From Scytonematopsis contorta HA4267-MV1 (GTDB taxonomy: Bacteria > Cyanobacteriota > Cyanobacteriia > Cyanobacteriales > Nostocaceae): a DNA stretch of 64,000 nucleotides. The position numbers and the translations under genes were made by a program. Under the pieces are notes generated by a model, which did no database searches, was not told the DNA's origin, and saw nothing but the letters and a program-made list of their open reading frames with translations. Below are positions 19,941-29,290 of this stretch, piece by piece; the first letter of the stretch is position 1, and every line of letters starts with the position of its first letter. The stretch covers positions 62,001 through 126,000 of the forward strand of contig JAHHIC010000066.1 of the NCBI GenBank assembly GCA_019359035.1, written 5' to 3'.

Positions 19941-22091
19941 ATGAGAAATTTTCATCGTAAAGGATTTCGCTTTTTATTATGCATGTTCGCCGCAATACTC
20001 GCTTGTTGGGGTATAGGAGTTTACTTTGCTGGTAATGGAAATGCTGCGAGCGCTTACAAAACTTCATGGATAGGTAATAGTTTTGGTGGTGGTGAAAAGT
20101 GGGTGCAAAACTACATTGAAGCGATGTATGTTTCATCTGATGGCACAATTTATACTAATAGTACTTGGGATGAAGGTGGCAGGGAAGCTGGTATATATAA
20201 AAATGGTGATGTGGTAGCGAAAGCTGATGACCTTCACGGTTGGAATCGTCTTGGTGGTAAAGCCGTTACTGCTGATAGTAAATACCTTTATGTTGCCATG
20301 TTTCAAGGTGCGGTTGACCGGAAAGACCAGGATTATCCCCGTGGTAAAGAGGAATGGTATTGTATTAGACGCTACGATTTATCTGGTAAGCCTGCACCTT
20401 TTCCTGGTGGACGTGGTTGGGATAAGAGTATGCTGATTGTCAGCGAAAAAAATCCTGTTTTAGGCTTAGCAACTTGGGGTAAAGAATTATATGTCAGTGA
20501 GGAAGCTGCTAACCAAGTTCATGTTTATAATACCCAGACGATGAAAAAGCTACGCAGCTTTTCTGTTTCCAGACCTGGACAGATAGTTTTTGACCGTCAG
20601 GGGAATTTATGGATTCTTCAAGCTAAAAAAGATAGCGCTCCTCAGGGTCAGAAGATTTTTCATTATTCCAAACAAGGAAAACAGTTACCCCAGCAAGTTA
20701 CTAATGTCGTCCAACCAAGTGCGATCGCAGTGGATAATCGTGGCAGATTGTTGGTGGGAGAAAACGGACCGAACCAGCAAGTATTAATCTACGAGGTGAA
20801 AAACAAACCAACAATTGTCGGTACATTTGGAGTTAAAGGTGGTATTTTTGCGGGGAAAGCTGGGGAAATCGGAGATTTAAGGCTTTACGGGATAAGCGGT
20901 ATCGGTACAGATTCCCAGGGAAACATCTATGTTAATAACAATGGTTTTAATAACTGTGGTACAGATTTGAGGAAATTTTCACCTCAGGGAAAACTACAAT
21001 GGCAATTGATGGGCTTGCATTTTGTAGATAATGCCGATACAGACCCCAATAGTGATGGGGTGTCTGTGTATGGGAAACATGAATATTACCAAATGGACTA
21101 CAGTAAGCCAGCTGGAAAGAAATGGAATTATAAGGCTTACACAGTTAACCCGTTTAAGTATCCTGATGACCCAAGGTTACATACGTCACCGACATCGGTT
21201 TTTTTCCGTCGTATCGAAGGCAAACCCTTCATGTTCTTGACGGATATGTATAATAGCTTTTTGCAAATTTATCGCTTTGACCTTCGTAGCGATGGTTATA
21301 TTGCGATTCCATCAGCAATGTTTGTAAACACAAAAGAAGACGGAAAATACTTTACAGAAAACTGGCCTCGTTATCAACCAGAAAAAGGGGAATGGATATG
21401 GCGTGACAAAAATGGAAATGGAGCCTTTGACAAAGACGAGTATGAAACGAGCAAAGATTATCCTTATGTTGGAGGATGGTGGGTAGATAGCAAAGGCAAC
21501 GTGTGGAAAACTTTAAGGACAGAAAAAGGTATCCGACGTTTTGCTGTACAAGGTTTGGATGGGAATGGTAACCCCATTTACAACTACAAAGGAATGGATA
21601 AGCAAGAAAATCCTAAAACCTTTACGGATATGCGGCGATTAGAGTATATCTCTGAAACCGACACAATGTATATATCAGGTTTCACAGCCGAAAACCCGCA
21701 GAGTGAAGATGAGGGTAAAAAATTTGGTTCAGAAATAGCACGCTACGACAATTGGAGTAAAGGTAACCGGAAAGAACGCTTTAGAATAACAGTTCCTTAT
21801 GACACAAAAGCCGACCCACCAAGCTTAATGGCATCAATGAGCGCTGCTGGGAATTACATATTCACAATCTTAGTCAAATCAGCAGAAGTTTATGTTTACA
21901 ACGCGGCAACGGGAGATTTAGTAAAACAGTTTAAACCTGGGCCAGAAGTTGCTAACGAAAGCGGTTGGATTGATATACCTTACGGAATTCGCGCTTTTCG
22001 TCGCAAAAATGGGGAATATATAGTTTTCGCGGAGGAAGATTGGAAAGGCAAAGTAATTGTTTATAGCCTACCAGCGAAAATTGGCAAATAA
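19941..22091 (+). CDS. Exported NHL/SMP-30-like beta-propeller protein
   Basis: 716 residues. The N-terminal positive stretch and hydrophobic helix (FLLCMFAAILACWGIGVYFA, about 12-31) with AGNGNAAS after it indicate export. The rest is built of propeller blades: 'AMYVSSDGTIYTNSTWDEGG', 'PGQIVFDRQGNLWILQ', 'PSAIAVDNRGRLLVGENG', 'GIGTDSQGNIYVNNNG' and 'VGGWWVDSKGNVWKTL'. A Ca-binding-like stretch, 'WRDKNGNGAFDKDEYE', lies in the middle. Function unknown; possibly binding or processing a secreted polysaccharide, given its neighbours. Its 3' end faces the polymerase gene across an inverted-repeat element. Confidence 0.72.
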   Translation: MRNFHRKGFRFLLCMFAAILACWGIGVYFAGNGNAASAYKTSWIGNSFGGGEKWVQNYIEAMYVSSDGTIYTNSTWDEGGREAGIYKNGDVVAKADDLHGWNRLGGKAVTADSKYLYVAMFQGAVDRKDQDYPRGKEEWYCIRRYDLSGKPAPFPGGRGWDKSMLIVSEKNPVLGLATWGKELYVSEEAANQVHVYNTQTMKKLRSFSVSRPGQIVFDRQGNLWILQAKKDSAPQGQKIFHYSKQGKQLPQQVTNVVQPSAIAVDNRGRLLVGENGPNQQVLIYEVKNKPTIVGTFGVKGGIFAGKAGEIGDLRLYGISGIGTDSQGNIYVNNNGFNNCGTDLRKFSPQGKLQWQLMGLHFVDNADTDPNSDGVSVYGKHEYYQMDYSKPAGKKWNYKAYTVNPFKYPDDPRLHTSPTSVFFRRIEGKPFMFLTDMYNSFLQIYRFDLRSDGYIAIPSAMFVNTKEDGKYFTENWPRYQPEKGEWIWRDKNGNGAFDKDEYETSKDYPYVGGWWVDSKGNVWKTLRTEKGIRRFAVQGLDGNGNPIYNYKGMDKQENPKTFTDMRRLEYISETDTMYISGFTAENPQSEDEGKKFGSEIARYDNWSKGNRKERFRITVPYDTKADPPSLMASMSAAGNYIFTILVKSAEVYVYNAATGDLVKQFKPGPEVANESGWIDIPYGIRAFRRKNGEYIVFAEEDWKGKVIVYSLPAKIGK

Positions 22092-22111
22092 GCTAGTCGT
22101 TCCTGCACATG

Positions 22112-22321
22112 AAACCCCACCCCCAACCCCCTCCCCGTACACGGGGAGGGGGCTACGATAATAAGTACATCAAAATAGTTAATTACAGATACTTCAAGCC
22201 CGGATACAGTTAATTACCGATAGCTTGAAAAATGCCATTTAAAAAATACAATTTGAAAAATGCGAGCATCAAATCGTAGCCCCCTCCTCGCGTGCGGGGA
22301 GGGGGTTGGGGGTGGGGTTCT
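22112..22321. mobile_element. MITE-like element with GC-rich terminal inverted repeats, copy B
   Basis: The left arm, 22112-22158 (AAACCCCACCCCCAACCCCC, then a CTCCCCGTACACGGGGAG hairpin and CTACGA), is mirrored at 22274-22321. The interior is AT-rich and includes 'aaaatagttaatt'. It lies between two convergent genes and could also terminate both. Confidence 0.6.
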
Positions 22322-22358
22322 TTTGCGCTTGGGAGTGGTTTTTTGGGGTGAGTTTTTT

Positions 22359-23843
22359 TTACGATTGAGGTGGACTCAAATTATTTAAATTACCCCCGTA
22401 ATAATAGAAACTTTGTTGCATAAGAGCATTTTGGTGCTGATTATATTTTTTCCCAGCCATTGCCATAGCTAAAAATCCCCAAAAAATCATCCCAGCCAGA
22501 CCAAGCATTAAGCTGCTAAAAATTAATTGGAAAAATATCGCTAAAGAAATCGAGCGACAAGCATTAGCAAAAGAATCACTCTGTCCTTCAGAACCTTGAA
22601 ACACTGAATACAAAAGTATAACCGCAGCACCAAGATAAAATATTCCTCCAAACCAACCAAGAGTAAAAAATGAATCTAAAATACCACTATCAAGGACTAT
22701 TGGTAAAAGCCTACCATCCTTATCAATTATCCAAGTACCACCAATACCGTTTCCAAAAACACTGGAAAGAGCAATGGCTAGGTTTCTGTCGTAATTATTT
22801 GAACGGTCGAGAAAGCTTTGGTCATTTTCCAAATTACTGAAACTATCGAAGCGTTCGGTAATAATCTTAGAAAATGGTTCGATAGTTGTTAATGGCACAA
22901 CACACAAAACCATCACCAAGACAGTAATCACCAAACGCATTTGTATCTTGGGTTTTAAATTGCTTAGCATACTTAGGAGTCCTATAGCCCAACCCCCCCA
23001 AGCAGCTCGTGCTAAAGAAAGCAAAAATGATAAGTAGCCAACAATCGAAGCTGGTAAAACCATAGGACTTTGACTGCTAAACAATAACAGCAAACCAGCC
23101 ATCATTACCAAAGCAAAGGGTCCCGGAGAATGCATTGTACTCCAAACACGAATTTCCAGTGGTCTGGGATTGCCAAAGGAGGTCATGTTTGTGCTAACTA
23201 ACCAAAATTTGTCCCACTCAGGTGCTACCAAGTATTGAAAAATACCATAAGCCCCAGTTATCAATACAGTCCAAACGAATACTGATTTAATAACACGGCG
23301 ATAGTGGGGGTAATCTCGCCAATTGATAAATAAGTGAAAAGCAAAAACGACTGGGGAAAACCAATCGAGCATGGTACGGGCTACGACGATTGGCGGAAAA
23401 TTAATTAACCCGATAAAGAAACCATATATGACACTCAAAATCGCCACAACAAATGGCAATCCACCTGAGCGTATTGACTGAGGTAAGTAACGAATAAACG
23501 ATATTATAGAGATTAATGATACTAAGTAAGATGCTGTGAGAATTATACCTTGTGGTTCCCAACCGTAGCGATAATCAATAAAACGCCGGAGAATTGCAAT
23601 TAAGAACCACATCCACCAGGCAAAACCCAGGTAAAGCAGAGGGTATCGAAAATACAAAAATAAGCCAACCAATGTAGAAACCACTGGAAAAGCTATACGT
23701 AATAAAACACCTGCACCACCAAAATAAAAAGCAAGTGTAAATAAAATAAGTCCTATAATAGCAGCCCAACCAAGAGTTGCAGGCTTTGTTGGTGTAGCAC
23801 CGGAACCACCAGAATAATCAAAATAAATTTGTTTTGTAGTCAC
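22359..23843 (-). CDS. O-antigen polymerase/ligase-like membrane protein (Wzy-like)
   Basis: 494 residues with about ten to twelve hydrophobic helices (for example 'AAIIGLILFTLAFYFGGAG', 'FVVAILSVIYGFFIGLI', 'WTVLITGAYGIFQYLV', 'LVMMAGLLLLF'). A large outside loop with 'MHSPGPFALV' and a second with 'RSNNYDRNLAIALSSVFGNG' fit the Wzy_C/O-antigen ligase pattern. It would polymerise lipid-linked repeat units on the outer face of the plasma membrane. Last gene of the HEP-like run. 49 bases separate it from the GT2 gene upstream, so it belongs to the same unit. Confidence 0.82.
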   Translation of the reverse strand: MTTKQIYFDYSGGSGATPTKPATLGWAAIIGLILFTLAFYFGGAGVLLRIAFPVVSTLVGLFLYFRYPLLYLGFAWWMWFLIAILRRFIDYRYGWEPQGIILTASYLVSLISIISFIRYLPQSIRSGGLPFVVAILSVIYGFFIGLINFPPIVVARTMLDWFSPVVFAFHLFINWRDYPHYRRVIKSVFVWTVLITGAYGIFQYLVAPEWDKFWLVSTNMTSFGNPRPLEIRVWSTMHSPGPFALVMMAGLLLLFSSQSPMVLPASIVGYLSFLLSLARAAWGGWAIGLLSMLSNLKPKIQMRLVITVLVMVLCVVPLTTIEPFSKIITERFDSFSNLENDQSFLDRSNNYDRNLAIALSSVFGNGIGGTWIIDKDGRLLPIVLDSGILDSFFTLGWFGGIFYLGAAVILLYSVFQGSEGQSDSFANACRSISLAIFFQLIFSSLMLGLAGMIFWGFLAMAMAGKKYNQHQNALMQQSFYYYGGNLNNLSPPQS

Positions 23844-23892
23844 TCAGCCTCTCTCCCGTCTTTAATATTATTTGCACTTCGACGCGAAAATC

Positions 23893-24825
23893 CTACAAAC
23901 TTGATTGTTGCCATGTACGCAAGCCCATAAAACGTCCGCGTATTGAAGCCAGCCATTTCTTAGAAGCCAATGTTCCCTGGGAAGGTAAAAGACGCAGCCA
24001 TTGCACAAAACCTAATGCTTCTCTTGTTCCTATTAATATTGCCCAAAGGATAAACACCATTCTTCGTAATGCGTTTAAATGTTCTAATAACCCTAGAGTT
24101 TCGTTGTGTACCGCATTTATAAACGCTATTTCATTAAATTGGTAGCGCTGGTCTTCATCAAAACGTACTGCTGGGTAGTGATTAACTGCTATTTGTGGGT
24201 CATAAATTAACTTCCAACCAGCTCGTTTTAGAGCCAGACAAAATGCTATCTCAAAGTGTACCTGCGCTCCTGTTCCCAGCATCCGTTCATCAAAACGTAA
24301 ACTAGACCCAATCGCATCACGTCGATAACTGACATTTACTCCCTTAAGAACATCGACTTCACGGGCTAGACCAACTCCTAAGTGATGGTTACCAATTACA
24401 CGCCCACACCACTGTAATTTTCCAACTACCTCTTTTGCTCCATCTAAAAGCTGGTTATTTTCATAAACCCAATCACGACCACCAACAGCACCGATACGAT
24501 TATCAGTCAAGAAGCAATTTTCTATACGTTCCAACCAATCAGTACGCGGTTCAGCGTCGTCATCAGTAAAAGCGATAATATCCCCAGTAGCAGTATCAAG
24601 ACCTGTATTCATTGCAGCAATTACACCAGGTGTTCTGACTGTAGCTGTCTGTAATGACAAACTACCAGAGTTGAAGCTCTCAAGAAAATTCCAAGTCTGG
24701 GTGTCAGTATCTCTTACAACTACGATTATTTGGTTAGGTTGACGAGACTGCTGAGCAAGTGCCCCCAAACAACGTGCTAAGTCTTGAGGGCGATGATAGG
24801 TAGGTATTATAACGGTTAATTGCAT
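23893..24825 (-). CDS. GT2 family glycosyltransferase
   Basis: 310 residues, GT-A fold. 'MQLTVIIPTYHRPQDLARCL' is the nucleotide-binding start and 'IIAFTDDDAEPRTDWLE' holds the metal-binding acidic cluster (about 85-101). A C-terminal hydrophobic stretch near 256-275 (MVFILWAILIGTREALGFV) may attach it to the membrane. An inverting sugar transferase acting on the repeat unit; sugar unknown. In line with the GT4 gene upstream (58-base gap). Confidence 0.87.
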   Translation of the reverse strand: MQLTVIIPTYHRPQDLARCLGALAQQSRQPNQIIVVVRDTDTQTWNFLESFNSGSLSLQTATVRTPGVIAAMNTGLDTATGDIIAFTDDDAEPRTDWLERIENCFLTDNRIGAVGGRDWVYENNQLLDGAKEVVGKLQWCGRVIGNHHLGVGLAREVDVLKGVNVSYRRDAIGSSLRFDERMLGTGAQVHFEIAFCLALKRAGWKLIYDPQIAVNHYPAVRFDEDQRYQFNEIAFINAVHNETLGLLEHLNALRRMVFILWAILIGTREALGFVQWLRLLPSQGTLASKKWLASIRGRFMGLRTWQQSSL

Positions 24826-24883
24826 GTTTTATTTAGTACTAATAAAGATAACTTAAACAATTAAAAATTGAATTTGGTTTTCT

Positions 24884-26095
24884 TTAATTTTGAATTTTGT
24901 AAACCGGGGTCTTCCCGTAGGGTATTTTGAATTTTGAATTGATATGAGTTTTTGTAAGTTTATTTTTACTCAAGTCCTCAAATAAATCTATGTAACTTGC
25001 TGCCATAGTTGCCCAACTGTGCTGAAGAGCAATATTTCGTGCTGCTTGACCCATTTGTTGTCTCAATTTAGCGTCATTACTTAAAGTGTTGAGAGCGGTT
25101 GCTAATGCTTCGGAGTCATCTGTATCATTTAAAACAAAACCACATTCTGATGTTACTAGTTCTGCACCTCCCGTAGCCTGAGCAGTAATAACAGGCAGTC
25201 CAGAAGATAAAGCTTCCAGCAATACTAAGGTACAAGCTTCATAACGAGAAGGAAAAACAAATAAATCCACCGCTCTCATAATGTCAGCAATATCACGACG
25301 ATATCCGACAAAATGCACCCGGTCACTTAAACCCAATGATTTTGCTAATTGAGGAAAGGGGCTACCCTCAGGATTTCCCACAACTATTAAGTGTAGGTTG
25401 GGAGCTTTCACCAGAGCATGAAGCACTGTGTCCAGGTTTTTCCGAGATGTGCGAATGTCCCCAGCAAATAACCCTAAGGTGACATCTTCAGGAAGACCTA
25501 ATTTTTGCCGTTGTGAAACATCTGGTGCAACATCAGGATAAAACTCTTGCAGGTCTACCCCATTTAAAATTACCCGAATTTGAGAACAAGGTACTCCTAG
25601 GTTAACTAATTCTCGAGCAACTTTTTCTGATACAGCGATAACGACTTTCGCTTTTTTAAATGCCTGTTTTTCTGAGTAGGAATTTATCGCGGTATATAGC
25701 CACTGATAGAAACCATACAAATCTCGACGTGTGCGGGAAATATGAACTGATGAACTGAGCCAGGAAGTATGAACAAAATGAACTGCATTTACATCGCTCG
25801 CGGCTATTGTAATTGCACCGTTGACTTTTACTACATCTACTTGTGAGCGATATTTACGCAACCAGTTAGCACTTTTTAAAGCAAAAACAAAGTTACGTAA
25901 AAATTCGCTAGGAAGGTTGTTTACTGGTATGGAAATCCAGTTAACTAAGCTATTTTTTTCTAGTTCTGGTGATATTTCTGAGGCGACTAAAGTTAATTCG
26001 TGACCTCGACGCAATGCTTCTAGGGCTACTTCGTAATTCACCCTTCCTTGACCGTCACCTTTTTTAATTCTATGAGTTACTATACAAAGTTTCAC
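24884..26095 (-). CDS. GT4 family glycosyltransferase
   Basis: 403 residues, GT-B fold. 'MKLCIVTHRIKKGDGQGRVN' opens the acceptor domain; 'LGLFAGDIRTSRKNLDTVL' and 'RYEACTLVLLEALSSGLPVI' are donor-domain motifs with the E-x7-E pair. The C-terminal ~25 residues (HINSKFKIPYGKTPVYKIQN) are encoded in an AATTTTGAATT-type repeat and are probably not part of the fold. Member of the HEP-like run. Confidence 0.86.
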   Translation of the reverse strand: MKLCIVTHRIKKGDGQGRVNYEVALEALRRGHELTLVASEISPELEKNSLVNWISIPVNNLPSEFLRNFVFALKSANWLRKYRSQVDVVKVNGAITIAASDVNAVHFVHTSWLSSSVHISRTRRDLYGFYQWLYTAINSYSEKQAFKKAKVVIAVSEKVARELVNLGVPCSQIRVILNGVDLQEFYPDVAPDVSQRQKLGLPEDVTLGLFAGDIRTSRKNLDTVLHALVKAPNLHLIVVGNPEGSPFPQLAKSLGLSDRVHFVGYRRDIADIMRAVDLFVFPSRYEACTLVLLEALSSGLPVITAQATGGAELVTSECGFVLNDTDDSEALATALNTLSNDAKLRQQMGQAARNIALQHSWATMAASYIDLFEDLSKNKLTKTHINSKFKIPYGKTPVYKIQN

Positions 26096-26225
26096 TTAAT
26101 ACCTATCCTAAATAATTAATAAACCACGAAGGAACGAAGAACGCGAAGAAAGAAGAAAAAACAAGAAAAAAGCGCTTAAGACAACGATGTCTAACTTTGC
26201 GTCTTCGCGACTTTACGCGAGACTC

Positions 26226-27218
26226 TTACCTAGCTACTCCTAATAATTTATTCGCTATGGTGTGGGGAGCAAAACTAACTGTCAAGGCTGTAAGAGTTCG
26301 CAAATTAAATTTTTGTTCGCTCAGTGCTTGCCAAAGATATGGACGTGCTTGTGCAGTTTGTTCGTTTCGCAGCAAACCAATACCTAAGGTTGTATTGGCT
26401 TCTAACCATTTTTCTTTAAAGTGGGGTTTCCATTGCTTGAGACGTTCATCTTCCATAAATTTGTGGTAGCAAAATATTTCACTTTTAGCTTTGCGGATTT
26501 TTGCCTCAACATTACGACTACCGCTTTGCATTGTATCAGTTTGAGGATGTTCGCGATATCTGGTTAATTTATCGGGACAATAGTAAGCTCCACCACCTGT
26601 GATAGAACATAAATAAGTTAAAAATAAATCCCACATACCACCAACTTCTTGCGGCATTTTATCCCAATATTCAGGATTATTTCTAATTACCGCTGCACAA
26701 GCAGTTCCTATCGATTTATTTACTAACCCGATTTCATAAAAAGGCTTATGTTCCCCAGGAGTATATTGGTCACGTTTATAAGCCTGTGTATTTATTTGAG
26801 TTGCGTCATTATCGATTTGACTTTGGGGATTTATAATGTAATGGTCACAAAAAGCTAAAACCAAATCGGAATTTTCTTCTAAAGGTGGAACAAGCTTTTC
26901 TAAAAAATTCTCGTTCCAAATATCATCATCATGTAAGCTCGCTACATATTTACCACGCGCCATTTTAAAAGCGTGCATCTGATTGATAAACATGCCCATA
27001 TTTTGCGGCTGCTTCCAATACCGAATTCGTGGGTCGGTGAAGGATGCAACAATCTCTTCTGTATTATCTGTACTACAATTATCAGAGACAATTATTTCAA
27101 TATTTTTATAAGTTTGTTTAACCGCACTTGCCAAAGCTTCTGTGAGATACTCTACCCGATTATAGGTGGGAGTAATAACACTGACTAAAGGCTGCTGATA
27201 TTCCTGATTTTGTAACAT
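26226..27218 (-). CDS. GT2 family glycosyltransferase
   Basis: 330 residues, GT-A fold. 'VSVITPTYNRVEYLTEALAS' and 'ASLHDDDIWNENFLEKL' (DDD metal site near 97-99) are typical. The middle has 'NPEYWDKMPQEVGGMWDLFL', in the acceptor-binding place. Probably adds one sugar of the heterocyst polysaccharide repeat. It is separated from the GT4 gene at 24884 by 130 bases of GAACGAAG-type repeats and has a 700-base repeat-rich leader. Confidence 0.86.
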   Translation of the reverse strand: MLQNQEYQQPLVSVITPTYNRVEYLTEALASAVKQTYKNIEIIVSDNCSTDNTEEIVASFTDPRIRYWKQPQNMGMFINQMHAFKMARGKYVASLHDDDIWNENFLEKLVPPLEENSDLVLAFCDHYIINPQSQIDNDATQINTQAYKRDQYTPGEHKPFYEIGLVNKSIGTACAAVIRNNPEYWDKMPQEVGGMWDLFLTYLCSITGGGAYYCPDKLTRYREHPQTDTMQSGSRNVEAKIRKAKSEIFCYHKFMEDERLKQWKPHFKEKWLEANTTLGIGLLRNEQTAQARPYLWQALSEQKFNLRTLTALTVSFAPHTIANKLLGVAR

Positions 27219-27483
27219 TTTTAAATTAATCTATTGATTTTTACGTAAAATAACACCCAATTTTTTGACTCTAGCTCTTAAATCCCTCTCCCCTAAAAGC
27301 CAGATTTAGGGTCAGGACTTAATTTGCTATTGTTATATTATGCTTTCAACTAGTTGACAAGAATATATTGATATTGTTTTTTCATCAATTTTTTGCATAT
27401 ATTTTACAGAAAATTTAATTATCAAATGGCCAAGAGTCAAAAGTAGAGCTATGTAAAAATTAAGTATACGCACAAAAAAACAC

Positions 27484-27708
27484 GTAGAGACGCGATATAT
27501 CGCGTCTTTACAGAGGTAATAGGTAGAGACGCGATTAATCGCGTCTTTACAGAGGTAATAGGTAGAGACGCGATTAATCGCGTCTTTACAGAGGGTAATA
27601 GGTAGAGACGCGATTAATCGCGTCTTTACAGAGGGTAATAGGTAGAGACGCGATTAATCGCGTCTTTACAGAAGTAATAGGTAGAGACGCGATTAATCGC
27701 GTCTCTAC
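27484..27708. repeat. Tandem array of six 28-bp palindromes
   Basis: Six copies of the GTAGAGACGCGATT palindrome start at 27484, 27523, 27562, 27602, 27642 and 27681. Copies 1-5 end GTCTTTAC and are separated by 11-12-base spacers (AGAGGTAATAG type); copy 6 is perfect. The unit is 39-40 bp. The array lies between the GT2 gene at 26226 and the terminator at 27770. The rest of 27219-27920 is AT-rich. Confidence 0.95.
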
Positions 27709-27769
27709 AATGTTTATGTCATTTTTTTAGTTTTTACTTTATCTTGACATTAAAAATAATATTTATTAG

Positions 27770-27800
27770 AAAAAAAACCCGGTTCTATAATAGACCGGGT
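27770..27800 (-). terminator. Rho-independent terminator of the 27921 gene
   Basis: Read on the minus strand: ACCCGGTCTAT, a short loop, ATAGAACCGGGT, then eight T. The stem is GC-rich at the base with one bulge. It is 120 bases after the stop of the GT4 gene, so it likely ends the hepA-side transcript and separates it from the downstream GT genes. Confidence 0.8.
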
Positions 27801-27920
27801 GACTGACAGCAAAGATGAAAGTCTGAAAATATTTTTAATTAAAAAAATAAGTTTTTAATTCCGATAGAATTAATTTTGATAATATCAATTATAACCTATT
27901 TTCTATAATAATTGATATTT

Positions 27921-29150
27921 TTATTTATTATTTATTCTATGGAAACTATCGATAGTTTGTTCATAGATTATTTCTAACTTTTTGACATGAGCATCCATAG
28001 TAAATTCTTGCGTCAAAAAATTATGACCTTTCTCACCCATCAATTTACTTTTATGAAAATTGGAGTGTAATTCATTTATGGCATCAGCTAGTTGTTTAAT
28101 ATGGTTGCCTGCTACAAGAATACCTGTTTCACCATCGCGTACATGTTCAGGGATTCCACCAACTGCGCTTGCGATTACAGGACGATAACGAGCATAGGCT
28201 TCCAAGGTTATTAAACCAGCAGGCTCCGGCCAAACACTGGGGAAAATAACAGCAAAGCACTGCTCATAAAGTTTATTCATTTTATCAGTATCACACCAAC
28301 CGTGCCAAACAATACGGTTAGTTAATCCCAATTCGTTAGCCAATTTTTCTAGACGGGGTTTGTCCCAACCCTCTCCAGCTATATCAAGTTGAACATGCTT
28401 ATCCACCTGCAATAAAGTTTTCAACAACCATTCTAAACCTTTATCTGGTACAATTCTCCCAGCAAATAAAATTCTATTATTATTGTGTACTTCTTGGGTG
28501 AGAGGTGCTGCTTTTGTTCGGGTTGCTAAGGTTCCGTAGCGCAGGGTTACGGTTTTCTCGGCTGGTATGCCATGTTTCATTAACTGTTGCCGTACATATT
28601 CACTATTAGCAATGACGGTGATTGGTATTGATTTTAAAGTTTGTTGTAGAAAATAAGCACCTGATAATTCGTTATATACTCGTACTGGTCGGCGACTACC
28701 ACAGCCATCTACAGCTTTACCCCAAATACATCCGAAAACAGAGTAACTACGCTCGCAAATTTTATTTTGTGCTGATAAATACTGTGTTCCACTGGGACAA
28801 TAAATTGAGTGATTATGTACAGTGAAGATTGCTGGACATTCTCCTTTTAACTGTAGAAGTATTTCTGGACTGTGGACGTGGAGTAACTTAAATTGTCTTT
28901 GGTCAATATTATTAAGCGATTTAATTACTTGAGAACTGACACCCTGTTGTCCGTGGCTCAGTAATGAAGCTACATAAGTTTCAATTCCTCCACCACTTAG
29001 ACCTAACTCAGAGCAGTGGTATACCGATTCTTTGTCAAATATTTCTGAAAAAGAAACTATTTCTGAAGATTTTTTTACCGTGATTGATTCTGGATTACTT
29101 ACAGATAAATTTCGACTTGACTGTGATTGTGGGTTTTCAGTATTTAACAT
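27921..29150 (-). CDS. GT4 family glycosyltransferase (HEP island)
   Basis: 409 residues. The first ~45 residues are polar and Ser-rich. The acceptor domain includes 'YHCSELGLSGGGIETYVASL' and a Cys-containing insert, 'CPSGTQYLSAQNKICERSYS' and 'GCIWGKAVDGCGSRRPVRVY', seen in a subgroup of GT4 enzymes near hepA. Donor-domain motifs are 'ILFAGRIVPDKGLEWLL' and 'EPAGLITLEAYARYRPVIAS'. It follows hepA by 136 bases on the same strand, a gap filled by inverted AATTAGTAATT repeats. Role: extension of the envelope polysaccharide unit, by context. Confidence 0.86.
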   Translation of the reverse strand: MLNTENPQSQSSRNLSVSNPESITVKKSSEIVSFSEIFDKESVYHCSELGLSGGGIETYVASLLSHGQQGVSSQVIKSLNNIDQRQFKLLHVHSPEILLQLKGECPAIFTVHNHSIYCPSGTQYLSAQNKICERSYSVFGCIWGKAVDGCGSRRPVRVYNELSGAYFLQQTLKSIPITVIANSEYVRQQLMKHGIPAEKTVTLRYGTLATRTKAAPLTQEVHNNNRILFAGRIVPDKGLEWLLKTLLQVDKHVQLDIAGEGWDKPRLEKLANELGLTNRIVWHGWCDTDKMNKLYEQCFAVIFPSVWPEPAGLITLEAYARYRPVIASAVGGIPEHVRDGETGILVAGNHIKQLADAINELHSNFHKSKLMGEKGHNFLTQEFTMDAHVKKLEIIYEQTIDSFHRINNK

Positions 29151-29157
29151 AATTAAG

Positions 29158-29290
29158 TCAGTAATTAATAATTAGTAATTCGTAATTAATAATTGTAAAT
29201 CAGAATGTTCACTACCTTACTTTTCACTCTGTAGGAGTACAAGTCCGGTGGCAACAAATGACGAATTACTAATTACTAATTACGAATTAT
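29158..29290. repeat. Inverted AATTAGTAATTCG-type arrays between hepA and the GT4 gene
   Basis: The 7-mer-like tract 'aattaataattagtaattcg' near 29160 is matched by its complement near 29265-29290 (attactaattactaattacg). They bracket about 70 bases and abut the hepA stop codon. Confidence 0.65.

Noticed and set aside
27484-27708. Possible CRISPR array
   Set aside because: The 28-bp repeats are regular, but the 11-12-base spacers are nearly identical to each other, each repeat is a perfect palindrome found singly elsewhere, and no cas gene is near.
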